From: Maridesulfovibrio bastinii DSM 16055
GTDB taxonomy: Bacteria; Desulfobacterota; Desulfovibrionia; Desulfovibrionales; Desulfovibrionaceae
DNA length: 64,000 nucleotides
Direction: 5' to 3'
Assembly (NCBI RefSeq): GCF_000429985.1
Contig: NZ_AUCX01000021.1
Coordinates: 1-64,000 of the forward strand
This document shows, one piece after another, positions 19,435 through 27,134 of this stretch. How positions within the stretch are numbered: the stretch's first letter is position 1; each line of letters opens with the position of its first letter. A model generated the notes under the pieces. The model had not been told where the DNA came from. It ran no database searches and saw nothing but the letters and a program-made list of their open reading frames with translations. A program made the translations under genes and the position numbers.

Positions 19435-20640
19435 CTATATAAGATTTCTCGGAATCTCAACAACAAAAGTTGTGCCTTCCTTTTTATCAGATTTCATGCC
19501 GACAATACCATTTAAGTACTTTTCAGTAAGAATTTTAACACTATAAGTACCTATACCTCTCCCTGCACCCTTTGTTGAGAAAGATCTTCTGAACAGTTGC
19601 AGCTGAACTTCCTTGGGGATGTAACTATCATTCTTTACTGCAATAAGAGCTGTTTTTTCACTTAATTCATAGTCAAGATGGATTATCTGACCGGCAAAAG
19701 AAGCCTCAAGAGCGTTTTTTACAAGATTTTCAGTTATTCTAAGTAAAATATTTTTATCTGTTTTTATGATTGCTCTTTCAGAATTATTTAAAATTATGTC
19801 CTTCCCGTCACCAATGGAGCTTCCTGAAAACATTGTAGCAACTTCATTTAGCAGGTCCGGAAGATCGAATTCTTCAGTTTTGATTTCAAGGCTGGATTTT
19901 TCGGCAGCGATGATCATTCTATGGCCCTGTATTTCTCTGGCCATGAAATGGGCTCTTTCTTTGATAAGTCCGGCAAGTTCTTTAGGGCTCATTTCCATAT
20001 CGTCAATTATGAGTGAAGTTGCACCCACGATACTGTTCACCGCATTGAGCATGTCGTGGTAAAAAATTTGTTCCATACTTTCTTTTAATTTGCTGTCTGA
20101 GATATCGTTTAAATAAACTATGATATACTTTTCATTCTCAATATAGACAGGAGTAGCGTGGACTTTTAGATTTAGAGCTTTGATTCCTTCATCTGATTTG
20201 GCAAGAAGGGAACATTCGTTTTTATTCTCTTTTCCTGAAAGAGCACAGGAAATTGCTTTTAACATTCCGCACAGGCTGCATGCATCACTCGTTCCGCATC
20301 CATTTGTGCAGCCGGAGTTAATGCATGAGAGAAATTCACCGGGCAGTCGGCCGTAAATATCGTTTTTAGTTTTGTAATCAAAATTTTTGATGAGCTTTTC
20401 GTTGCAGAGCACAACTCTACGGTCTTCATTCAGAACGAAAACCATTTCAGGGTAAGATTCTATAATCTCCGGCTTAAAGCTTTCCAGAAGTCTGTCGCGT
20501 TGTTTATCAAGGATTTTTGAGTCTATTGAAACTGAGGGCCAAAATGATTCTTCTGAAAAATTTTCCTGAGATAACAGGTTCATTCCAGTGTATTTGGTGA
20601 TCAAAGGAAATTTGGCAGATAAAAGCTGTGTCTTTTTCAC
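19435..20640 (-). CDS. sensor histidine kinase with cysteine-rich PAS domain
   Basis: 401 residues from a GTG at 20640, which has AAGGA six bases upstream. An in-frame TTG nine codons earlier has no ribosome site and the reading overlaps the Shine-Dalgarno. No membrane helix is visible. A PAS-like domain (about 55-180) contains a compact cysteine cluster C106-x4-C111-x3-C115-x5-C121-x2-C124 around SGCTNGCGT, known from a family of soluble kinases and plausible as a metal or redox site. The phosphoacceptor is His195 (FYHDMLN), followed by a HATPase with N box (ENLVKNALEAS) and a GRGIGTYS ATP lid. No receiver is encoded next to it, so it is an orphan; the adjacent divergent-function genes give no partner. 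Confidence 0.85.
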   Translation of the reverse strand: MKKTQLLSAKFPLITKYTGMNLLSQENFSEESFWPSVSIDSKILDKQRDRLLESFKPEIIESYPEMVFVLNEDRRVVLCNEKLIKNFDYKTKNDIYGRLPGEFLSCINSGCTNGCGTSDACSLCGMLKAISCALSGKENKNECSLLAKSDEGIKALNLKVHATPVYIENEKYIIVYLNDISDSKLKESMEQIFYHDMLNAVNSIVGATSLIIDDMEMSPKELAGLIKERAHFMAREIQGHRMIIAAEKSSLEIKTEEFDLPDLLNEVATMFSGSSIGDGKDIILNNSERAIIKTDKNILLRITENLVKNALEASFAGQIIHLDYELSEKTALIAVKNDSYIPKEVQLQLFRRSFSTKGAGRGIGTYSVKILTEKYLNGIVGMKSDKKEGTTFVVEIPRNLI

Positions 20641-20768
20641 GATTCGTCCTTGAAATTTTGCAATCAAAAAAAGGGCATCGTAAATTTACTTTATTCTCCT
20701 GAATAGTTCTATCTGTTTTTAGCAGATTTTTGAGGACGATTTGGGTGAATATTGGTATCTCTAAATTC

Positions 20769-21557
20769 TTATTGAAGGCCGCAGAGCATAAACCCAAGTA
20801 TCAATGAACATTTTTCAGTGCATGAAGGGTATATGACCCCATGCTTTCTGGAGCAGGAGCGATTTTCTTTACCTATGTATATTTCTGCTATTCCAGTGGG
20901 GTGCAGACCGTTTAGAGCCGCGTAATTTAAAAGCTTGGGGGCACAGCATTCACCTGTTCCGGTTGGAATGCCTTTCCCCGGTAGGGCTGCTTCTGGGAGT
21001 GGGAGGGATTTTTTTTTGAAGTTATTAAGTCTGAATAGCCGATGGATTGCGGACATAAGGTCGGCTGAAATTTTTTTTCTTTTTTCTTTCAGCTCTTTCA
21101 GAATGGGATCACCCTTATCAAGGAGAGCAATTTTTTTACCAAGGTCTTTAATTTCTTTTTCAATATTTACGGTCAATTCATTAAACTCGGTCTCATTCAG
21201 GATAGGCGGAACCCATCCCGGTACAGACCAAATACTGTTGTATTGCCCTGAAAATGCCTGAATAAAACCTTCTCGACCTTCAGAATCAACAACAGTCATT
21301 ACACCAAACATCTGCCCACGGGCTTTTGAATAAAGGTAATCCAGTGAAAAAAGGGGATTGCCGTTGTCTTCAGCCAGAAGATCTATGCTTCCTTTTTTTT
21401 CAATGCAGGCTAGAAGATGCCGGGCTACATTTTGGGCTTTGCCCTGCCTGAATGTATGAGTTTTTCCGCATTCAATGCAGAAACCGGAACATGAAATTTC
21501 GTCTGAATCTGAAATATCAATATCCGGAAGAGGAAATATTAATCCGTTTGCATTCAT
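20769..21557 (-). CDS. stand-alone accessory domain of RluA-family pseudouridine synthases (putative)
   Basis: 262 residues. The features recall the long N-terminal extension of some gammaproteobacterial RluA-family enzymes: FSGQYNSIWSVPGWVPP (near 105-120), then a coiled coil with many Lys/Glu (130-165), PTGTGECCAPKLLNYAA, IAEIYIG and HG-x3-YPSCTEKC at the end. Cysteines cluster at the N-terminus (CSGFCIECG), in GECC and in SC-x3-C, so a zinc or iron site is possible. The pseudouridine synthase catalytic domain itself is absent here; a matching RluA gene lies 1.1 kb upstream on the same strand beyond greA. Function unproved; probably RNA recognition. The Shine-Dalgarno is weak. Confidence 0.55.
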   Translation of the reverse strand: MNANGLIFPLPDIDISDSDEISCSGFCIECGKTHTFRQGKAQNVARHLLACIEKKGSIDLLAEDNGNPLFSLDYLYSKARGQMFGVMTVVDSEGREGFIQAFSGQYNSIWSVPGWVPPILNETEFNELTVNIEKEIKDLGKKIALLDKGDPILKELKEKRKKISADLMSAIHRLFRLNNFKKKSLPLPEAALPGKGIPTGTGECCAPKLLNYAALNGLHPTGIAEIYIGKENRSCSRKHGVIYPSCTEKCSLILGFMLCGLQ

Positions 21558-21571
21558 ATCAAGCCAAAATA

Positions 21572-21596
21572 AAGGGAGCGTGTAAAACGCTCCCTT
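21572..21596 (-). terminator. terminator after greA
   Basis: A perfect 10-bp stem (21572-21581 with 21587-21596) has a 5-base loop and on the minus strand is followed by TTATTTT. It lies between greA and the 262-residue gene, only 15 bases before the latter, so read-through or a second promoter must supply that gene. Confidence 0.75.
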
Positions 21597-21627
21597 ATAA
21601 TTATCTGATTTGCTAAAGGAATAAAGC

Positions 21628-22113
21628 TTAAGCTGGAACTATGCCTTTAAATTCAACTTCGACAATTCCATACTCAATTCTGCCTTTAGGAGCATTTACT
21701 ACTATTTCATCACCTTCTTCTTTACCAAGCAGAGCTTTTCCTACAGGTGATTCAATTGAAATAAGGCCCTTTTTAAAGTCACTTTCATCCGGTCCCATGA
21801 GGGTGTAGGTCTTGTTCTCACCGGTTTCAATGTTTTCAAGAGTAACTGTTGCTCCAAAGGTGATTTTGGGGCCTTTAAGGGTGCTGATATCAATTACCTG
21901 AAACTGCGGGATACGCGATTCAATATAATTGATTTTGGCTTCAAGCATTCCCTGCCGTTCCCTTGCAGCATGGTAGCCTCCGTTTTCTTTAAGGTCACCT
22001 TCTTCACGGGCTTCGGCTATGGCCTTGATTACTTCGGGACGTTCTTTTTTCAGTCTGTCCAGTTCCTTTTTGATATTTTCAAAACCCTGGACTGAAATAG
22101 GAATACTGCTCAT
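21628..22113 (-). CDS. greA: transcription elongation factor GreA
   Basis: 161 residues, the full family length. The N-terminal coiled coil carries the tip motif EAREEGDLKENGGYHAARE, with the acidic Asp/Glu pair that inserts into the RNA polymerase secondary channel and promotes cleavage of backtracked RNA. The C-terminal FKBP-like domain follows (ITFGATVTLEN ... SPVGKALLGKEEGDEI). GAGG precedes the ATG. It sits between two RluA-system genes on the same strand and ends in a terminator. Confidence 0.97.
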   Translation of the reverse strand: MSSIPISVQGFENIKKELDRLKKERPEVIKAIAEAREEGDLKENGGYHAARERQGMLEAKINYIESRIPQFQVIDISTLKGPKITFGATVTLENIETGENKTYTLMGPDESDFKKGLISIESPVGKALLGKEEGDEIVVNAPKGRIEYGIVEVEFKGIVPA

Positions 22114-22631
22114 TTCAAAAAACCTCGATTCTCGCTTCGCGTTTTATATAATTTTAGCGACCGCCTGATCTCTGCGGGACCGCTTCATATACTGTTTTAT
22201 GTTAAAATTGTGGCCTTATGCCCTTAGAATTCAAATAAAAAAAATGCATCGGCTGAACGTTAGCCTGATCCAGCCGGCGATTTTAAGCTCCCTTAACCGC
22301 AGGTTAAGAAGCTTTTTTGTGATGTCATAAAAGAAGAGACGAATAAGACGCGGAAAGTTTTTGGGTAGAACATACTTGAAACTTGGTCAAGCTCTTTCGG
22401 GTCCTGTTGCTCTATCTAATTTGCGGGTCTTAATAACGATTTTATATTATAATACCACACTTACTTTATGGCAATAGTTAAAGTTACATTCTATAAGTTG
22501 GAAATTGTTATTCTGCAGTACTTTTACAGCAGGTGTTGCTTGCATCATTAATATATACATCAGTTTCAGCAGCAGGACATACGTATCTGGCTGATGCCAT
22601 TGTGTTTATTTAATCTTCTGAAATGATCTTC
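22114..22631. other. 518-base spacer upstream of greA
   Basis: No open frame here looks real. It must hold the greA promoter on the minus strand. On the plus strand it contains a terminator-like hairpin (22285-22318) with no gene to terminate, and a TA-rich stretch around 22435-22470. No further motif was recognised. Confidence 0.5.
22285..22318 (+). terminator. orphan intrinsic terminator, possible small-RNA end
   Basis: CTTAACC-GCA-GGTTAAG (22292-22308) is nested in an outer AAGCT/AGCTT pairing and followed by six Ts on the plus strand. No plus-strand gene precedes it for more than 6 kb, so it may end a short untranslated RNA starting in the greA spacer, or be a decayed relic. Confidence 0.5.
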
Positions 22632-23273
22632 CTAAAATAGTGGCGCTACGTCGAATTCCATTCTTTCTTTGGTCTTAGGGTGCTCAAAACAGAGATATCG
22701 GGCATGCAGTTTCAGCTGTCCCGGTCCTGTCCCATTGCCGTAGAGCCGATCTCCCACAATTGGAACTCCAAGACCTTCAGGATGGTATGAGTGAAGTCTT
22801 AACTGATGTGTTCTTCCTGTCTTGGGAGTAAATTTTACTCTTGTTCTGCCATTCTCAATTGCCAGCTTCTGCCAGTGGGTCTCCCCACGTTTTCCATTTA
22901 CCGGATCGTATACCTGATAAGGTCTGTTTTCCGGGTCAAGTCTGAAAGCCAGTTCTATTACACCGCTATCGCCTTCAATAATGCCATCCAGAAGAGCTTC
23001 GTAGCTTTTTAATACTTTACGGTTGCGGAACTGCTCCATAAGGTCACTCACTGCATGAGCTGTAAAGCCAAGCACTAAAAGGCCCGATGTATCCATATCC
23101 AGCCGGTGTACGGTGGGAAATTTTCTGCACTCAGGAAACATGGCCTGTATTCTTGTTACCACGCAATCCTGATTCTCAGGGCCTTTTCCGGGAACCGAGA
23201 GCAGACCACTGGGTTTGTTGACTACGACTATCTTGCTGTCGTGATAGATTATATCAAGTTCGTTATTTTTCAT
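22632..23273 (-). CDS. RluA-family RNA pseudouridine synthase
   Basis: 213 residues, just the catalytic domain with no S4 domain, like E. coli RluA. HRLDMDTSGLL contains the catalytic aspartate. The start VVVNKPSGLLSVPG and the later GRTHQLRLH and GDRLYG strips complete the family pattern. It isomerises specific uridines in 23S rRNA and/or tRNA; RluA itself acts on 23S U746 and tRNA U32, but substrate choice is not certain here. No good Shine-Dalgarno is seen before the ATG. The separate 262-residue gene beyond greA resembles the N-terminal extension that is fused to this domain in other bacteria. Confidence 0.9.
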   Translation of the reverse strand: MKNNELDIIYHDSKIVVVNKPSGLLSVPGKGPENQDCVVTRIQAMFPECRKFPTVHRLDMDTSGLLVLGFTAHAVSDLMEQFRNRKVLKSYEALLDGIIEGDSGVIELAFRLDPENRPYQVYDPVNGKRGETHWQKLAIENGRTRVKFTPKTGRTHQLRLHSYHPEGLGVPIVGDRLYGNGTGPGQLKLHARYLCFEHPKTKERMEFDVAPLF

Positions 23274-24365
23274 CGCTAAATGGTGTTTTGCGGTTGTCTT
23301 TGAGTCGTTGAATGCATATTTTCTGTGTCTTGCCGGAAAACATGATTATGTCCAGTTTTATTTTTTATTCTGTGCAGGTTTTCAGATGGCTTTTGTTTTG
23401 TTGATCTCAGCCACATTCTTTGGTGCAGGATCAAGGATTATTATAAAGCACGTTCTTGGACGTGGTTTTATTTTTTAGAAATGTTTCATTTTTGTATCTG
23501 AATAATCATGTTTCATTTTTGTAATATTTTTTAACTCCCACAGTTCATTTTTTAATATTATCAATAAATTTAAATTGTTACTCAATTATGTCTGTTGATA
23601 TTGTTATTTTAAAAATACATACAAAAAAGTAAAAAATAATAAAAATATATTATTTGTCAAAAAAAGAATAAAAATCAATAAAAAAAATTATTTCTGCCAT
23701 TTTTAAAATAAAAACATATTATTTAAAGTTGTTATGCTGAAAATATGTATTGCTTTATGCTTAAATTATAGCTGCGTATAGCGGATAAAATCAATTTACA
23801 GAAAGACCTTTGTTTTCAATTTAAAAGATTAATTCATATAAAAATATCAATATTGCATTCAATCGTTTTGAAAAATAATCATTAATAATCAGATACTTAT
23901 ATTAATATCAAGGTGAAGCTCTATGTTGATTGAATAATCAATATTTACTAAAATGTTTATTTTTAGCAACTATTCACAACTGAAACTCATCGAGACAAAA
24001 GTACAATTGTCGTGTGTTTGTCAAATTTGTTTTTTTCTGACATGTTTGACATCCGCTTTTCGCTCGGAATTCGAATTTAAAAGCAGTCGCTGGCAGACAG
24101 CCTCCTCTGCCGGAAGCGCGATAGCCGCTTGTCATACCCGGACACGAAAGAGTGTCTCCATATAAAGTTTTTAATACAAGCAGATTAACCTGATTGTCAT
24201 GAGACTTTCCGGAACGGGCAGGCGACCCCGCTAAAGATTTTTCTGAAGGAGGAAAAGCAGGTTGTGATGAGGCTGTAAGGTGGTTTTAGTGATTTTTTGC
24301 ACCAAATTGTAAAAAAAACAGATCCGCCGGTTGTGAACCTTATAATCATGGAGTGATCAGAGACC
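23274..24365. other. 1.1-kb very AT-rich spacer before glutamate synthase
   Basis: No convincing gene. Bases about 23520-23960 are almost entirely A/T. Two 16-bp direct copies of ATGTTTCATTTTTGTA (23481-23496 and 23508-23523) lie 27 bases apart. Closer to the operon are three consecutive small hairpins (24092-24111, 24114-24130, 24141-24156) and a TATAAT at 24341-24346 just upstream of the ATG at 24366. The spacer probably carries nitrogen-responsive control of the glutamate synthase operon, but I recognise no known site. Confidence 0.5.
23481..23523. repeat. pair of 16-bp direct repeats
   Basis: ATGTTTCATTTTTGTA occurs at 23481-23496 and 23508-23523, start to start 27 bases. The repeats stand at the edge of the AT-rich tract. 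They may be protein-binding sites for either neighbouring transcription unit. Confidence 0.6.
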
Positions 24366-25496
24366 ATGTGCCGCTTATTTGCACTCACTAGCCGAGATCC
24401 GATTTCACCCATGCGCGCCATCGACGCCCTTAATGTTATGAAAGAAGGGCACGACGGCTCCGGTGTGGGGCTGTATCTCAACGGTCTTGGCGGACCTTTT
24501 GAGGACATGAAAGAACTTCCGATTCTTTCGGGTATTTTTTCTAAAGACGGGCTGGACAGCCTTGATAAATATATGACTGACCGCGGGTTTAAGGTCAAAT
24601 ACAGTCTGATGTACACTCCCGATCAGGAGCCGCCGGCGGGTACTCCTAAGCGTGGAACTTATGCATCTATAGTATATGATGTACCTGAAGGATGGAACGA
24701 TCTTTCCGAAGAAGAACGCGGACACAAACTCGTTTCAATGAGACTTGAGCTGCGTGATGCAGGGCAGGAGAGCGGAGACATGATGGTCTTTTCTTTCTGG
24801 CCTGATACCATCATGCTCAAAGAAGTCGGTGATCCTCTCGAAATAGGAAGGTATCTTGCCCTTGACCGTGAAGAGCTGAAAGCTCGCAGGATTCTTGCTC
24901 AGGGAAGGCAGAATACCAACTACGCAATCAATCTCTATGCCTGCCATCCGTTTTTCCTTGAAGGTGTCTGTACCATGACCAATGGTGAAAACACGGCATT
25001 TATTCCCATCAAGGAATACCTCCAGTCACGTGGAGTTCTCGGTTACTCAGGCTACCAGTCAGACTCAGAAGTTTTTGCTCACATTGCACATTTTACTACT
25101 AAAAAGCTGGGTCTGGATATCAGGGCCTTCAAGCACATCATCACTCCTTTGAATGATGATGAAATGAAAAGCCACCCTGACCGCGAATTTCTTGAAACGC
25201 TCAAGCGTTCCTGTCGCAAGCTAATCATCGATGGTCCGAACTGTGTTATAGGATGCATGCCGGGCGGTCAGATGTTTATGGTTCAGGACCGTAAGAAGCT
25301 TCGCCCCGGCGTGGTTGGCGGAAAAGACGGTATCTACGCTTTTTCGTCTGAAATATGCGGACTCAACGCCGCCATCCCGGATCGTGATAAATCTAAAGAT
25401 TTTCAACCCATGCATCTTGATATGGCCATTGTCGGCCCAGACTGCAAGGAGATTATCCAATGCTCGCAGAAAGACCAATTACCCCTTCAACGCTAA
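24366..25496 (+). CDS. glutamate synthase amidotransferase subunit (GlxB-like, class II GATase)
   Basis: 376 residues. It starts MCRLF, so removal of Met exposes Cys2, the N-terminal nucleophile of class II (Ntn) glutamine amidotransferases; the EGHDGSGVG region forms the substrate pocket. It hydrolyses glutamine and hands ammonia to the synthase subunit encoded next. In classic GltB this domain is the N-terminal part of one large protein; here it is a separate gene, as in archaeal-type and many anaerobes' enzymes. It overlaps the next gene by 37 bases (translational coupling). GGAG precedes the ATG at 12-13 bases. Confidence 0.9.
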   Translation: MCRLFALTSRDPISPMRAIDALNVMKEGHDGSGVGLYLNGLGGPFEDMKELPILSGIFSKDGLDSLDKYMTDRGFKVKYSLMYTPDQEPPAGTPKRGTYASIVYDVPEGWNDLSEEERGHKLVSMRLELRDAGQESGDMMVFSFWPDTIMLKEVGDPLEIGRYLALDREELKARRILAQGRQNTNYAINLYACHPFFLEGVCTMTNGENTAFIPIKEYLQSRGVLGYSGYQSDSEVFAHIAHFTTKKLGLDIRAFKHIITPLNDDEMKSHPDREFLETLKRSCRKLIIDGPNCVIGCMPGGQMFMVQDRKKLRPGVVGGKDGIYAFSSEICGLNAAIPDRDKSKDFQPMHLDMAIVGPDCKEIIQCSQKDQLPLQR

Positions 25497-27094
25497 GCGT
25501 AAAAGACATTCCCTGGCAGATCAGCTGGGACAGGGAAAACTGTACCTTGTGCGGTCGCTGCACATCGGTCTGTCCTGTCAAAGCCATTGATCTTGGTGTT
25601 CATCGTAAAAGAGAGATCAAGACTCCGGCCGGGCTGCGCAAGAAGGCAGAAAATGAATATTCAATTTATTATTCAATAGACCAGAAAAGCGAAACCACCA
25701 ATAAATGTATCGGGTGTTCACTCTGCAATATGGTATGTCCCAATAATGCCATTAAACCGCATAGAGATGACGATTCATCCAGTTTCACTTTTCAGAATAA
25801 TCAGGGCGGACAGCCCCGCACAAGAGGCGGTCGCCGTAATTCCGGTGAAAGCCTGCTGGATCAGATCAAGTTCATTCGTATCTCGATGCTCACTGACCCC
25901 GCTCTGGACGCAGGCCGCCACGAGTTCAATCTCCGTACTCTCCTCGGAAGGGTGCAGTCACCTGAAGAAAGCATCAAAACCTTCAGGGAACATGGTTGGA
26001 AGCCTCCTGTAAGAGAAATTTATCCGCTGGTTATCGGTGGTATGTCTTTCGGTGCTCTTTCCCCCAACATGTGGGAAGGATTGCAGATGGCTGTAGCCTA
26101 CCTCAATGAGGAAATGAACATGCCGGTCTGTATCAGTACCGGTGAAGGTGGATGCCCTCCGCGTCTTCTGCGTTCACGTTTCCTTAAATATGTAATTTTA
26201 CAGATTGCGAGCGGTTATTTCGGATGGGATGAAATTATTCATGCTATTCCTGAAATGAAAGTAGATCCGTGCGCTATTGAAATCAAATATGGTCAGGGTG
26301 CCAAGCCCGGCGACGGCGGACTTTTGATGTGGCACAAGGTTAACGAACTTATCGCGGCTATCCGCGGTGTTCCGCAGGGAGTAAGTCTTCCCAGCCCTCC
26401 GACACATCAGACCCAGTATTCAATTGAAGAATCCGTTGCTAAAATGATTCAGTCCATGAGCATGGCCTGGGGCTTCCGTGTTCCGGTTTATCCCAAAATA
26501 TCAGCATCTTCCACTTCGCTTGCTGTTTTGAACAACCTGACACGTAATCCTTATGCCGCCGGTCTTGCCATTGATGGTGAAGACGGCGGAACCGGTGCAG
26601 CGTACAATGTTTCCATGAACCACATGGGACATCCTATCGCAAGCAACCTCCGTGACTGCTACAACACTCTGGTTACCGCTGGTAAGCAGAATGAGCTTCC
26701 GCTTATCGCCGGTGGCGGTATCGGTAAATCCGGAAACCTTGCTGCCAACGCTGCCGCTCTGATTATGCTGGGCGCAAGCGCTGTTCAGATAGGAAAGTAT
26801 GTAATGCAGGCCGGAGCAGGCTGTGTCGGTTCTGAAAAGGATCGCTGCAACGTCTGTAACATCGGCCTTTGCCCCAAGGGTATAACATCTCAGGATCCGA
26901 GGCTCTATCGTCGTCTTGATCCCGAAAAAGTCGCCGAACGCGTGGTAGACTTCTACCTGAGTTTCGATATCGAGCTTAAGAAGATAATCGCCCCTCTGGG
27001 CCGTTCCACCTCATTGCCCATCGGCATGTCCGACGGACTTGGAATTGGTGACAAGGACGCTGCTGAAAAGCTCGGCATCAGGTATGTGGTTTAA
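25460..27094 (+). CDS. glutamate synthase FMN subunit with N-terminal ferredoxin domain
   Basis: 544 residues. Two [4Fe-4S] motifs come first (CTLCGRCTSVCP near 29-40; CIGCSLCNMVCP near 81-92), then the Glu_synthase FMN barrel: GEGGCPPRLL, IKYGQGAKPGDGG, DGEDGGTGAA and GGGIGKSGN. The cysteine set in CVGSEKDRCNVCNIGLCP matches the 3Fe-4S ligands of GltB. It reductively transfers ammonia from the amidotransferase subunit to 2-oxoglutarate. The ferredoxin part suggests electrons arrive through Fe-S relays. AAGGAG stands before the ATG inside the upstream gene. Confidence 0.92.
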   Translation: MLAERPITPSTLSVKDIPWQISWDRENCTLCGRCTSVCPVKAIDLGVHRKREIKTPAGLRKKAENEYSIYYSIDQKSETTNKCIGCSLCNMVCPNNAIKPHRDDDSSSFTFQNNQGGQPRTRGGRRNSGESLLDQIKFIRISMLTDPALDAGRHEFNLRTLLGRVQSPEESIKTFREHGWKPPVREIYPLVIGGMSFGALSPNMWEGLQMAVAYLNEEMNMPVCISTGEGGCPPRLLRSRFLKYVILQIASGYFGWDEIIHAIPEMKVDPCAIEIKYGQGAKPGDGGLLMWHKVNELIAAIRGVPQGVSLPSPPTHQTQYSIEESVAKMIQSMSMAWGFRVPVYPKISASSTSLAVLNNLTRNPYAAGLAIDGEDGGTGAAYNVSMNHMGHPIASNLRDCYNTLVTAGKQNELPLIAGGGIGKSGNLAANAAALIMLGASAVQIGKYVMQAGAGCVGSEKDRCNVCNIGLCPKGITSQDPRLYRRLDPEKVAERVVDFYLSFDIELKKIIAPLGRSTSLPIGMSDGLGIGDKDAAEKLGIRYVV

Positions 27095-27134
27095 TTCCGC
27101 AGAAAAGAAGCTCAGGAAATATCGGAGATAAAAA

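Noticed and set aside
23953-24165. 70-codon plus-strand frame in the AT-rich spacer
   Set aside because: Overlaps the hairpin series, no ribosome site, no family resemblance.
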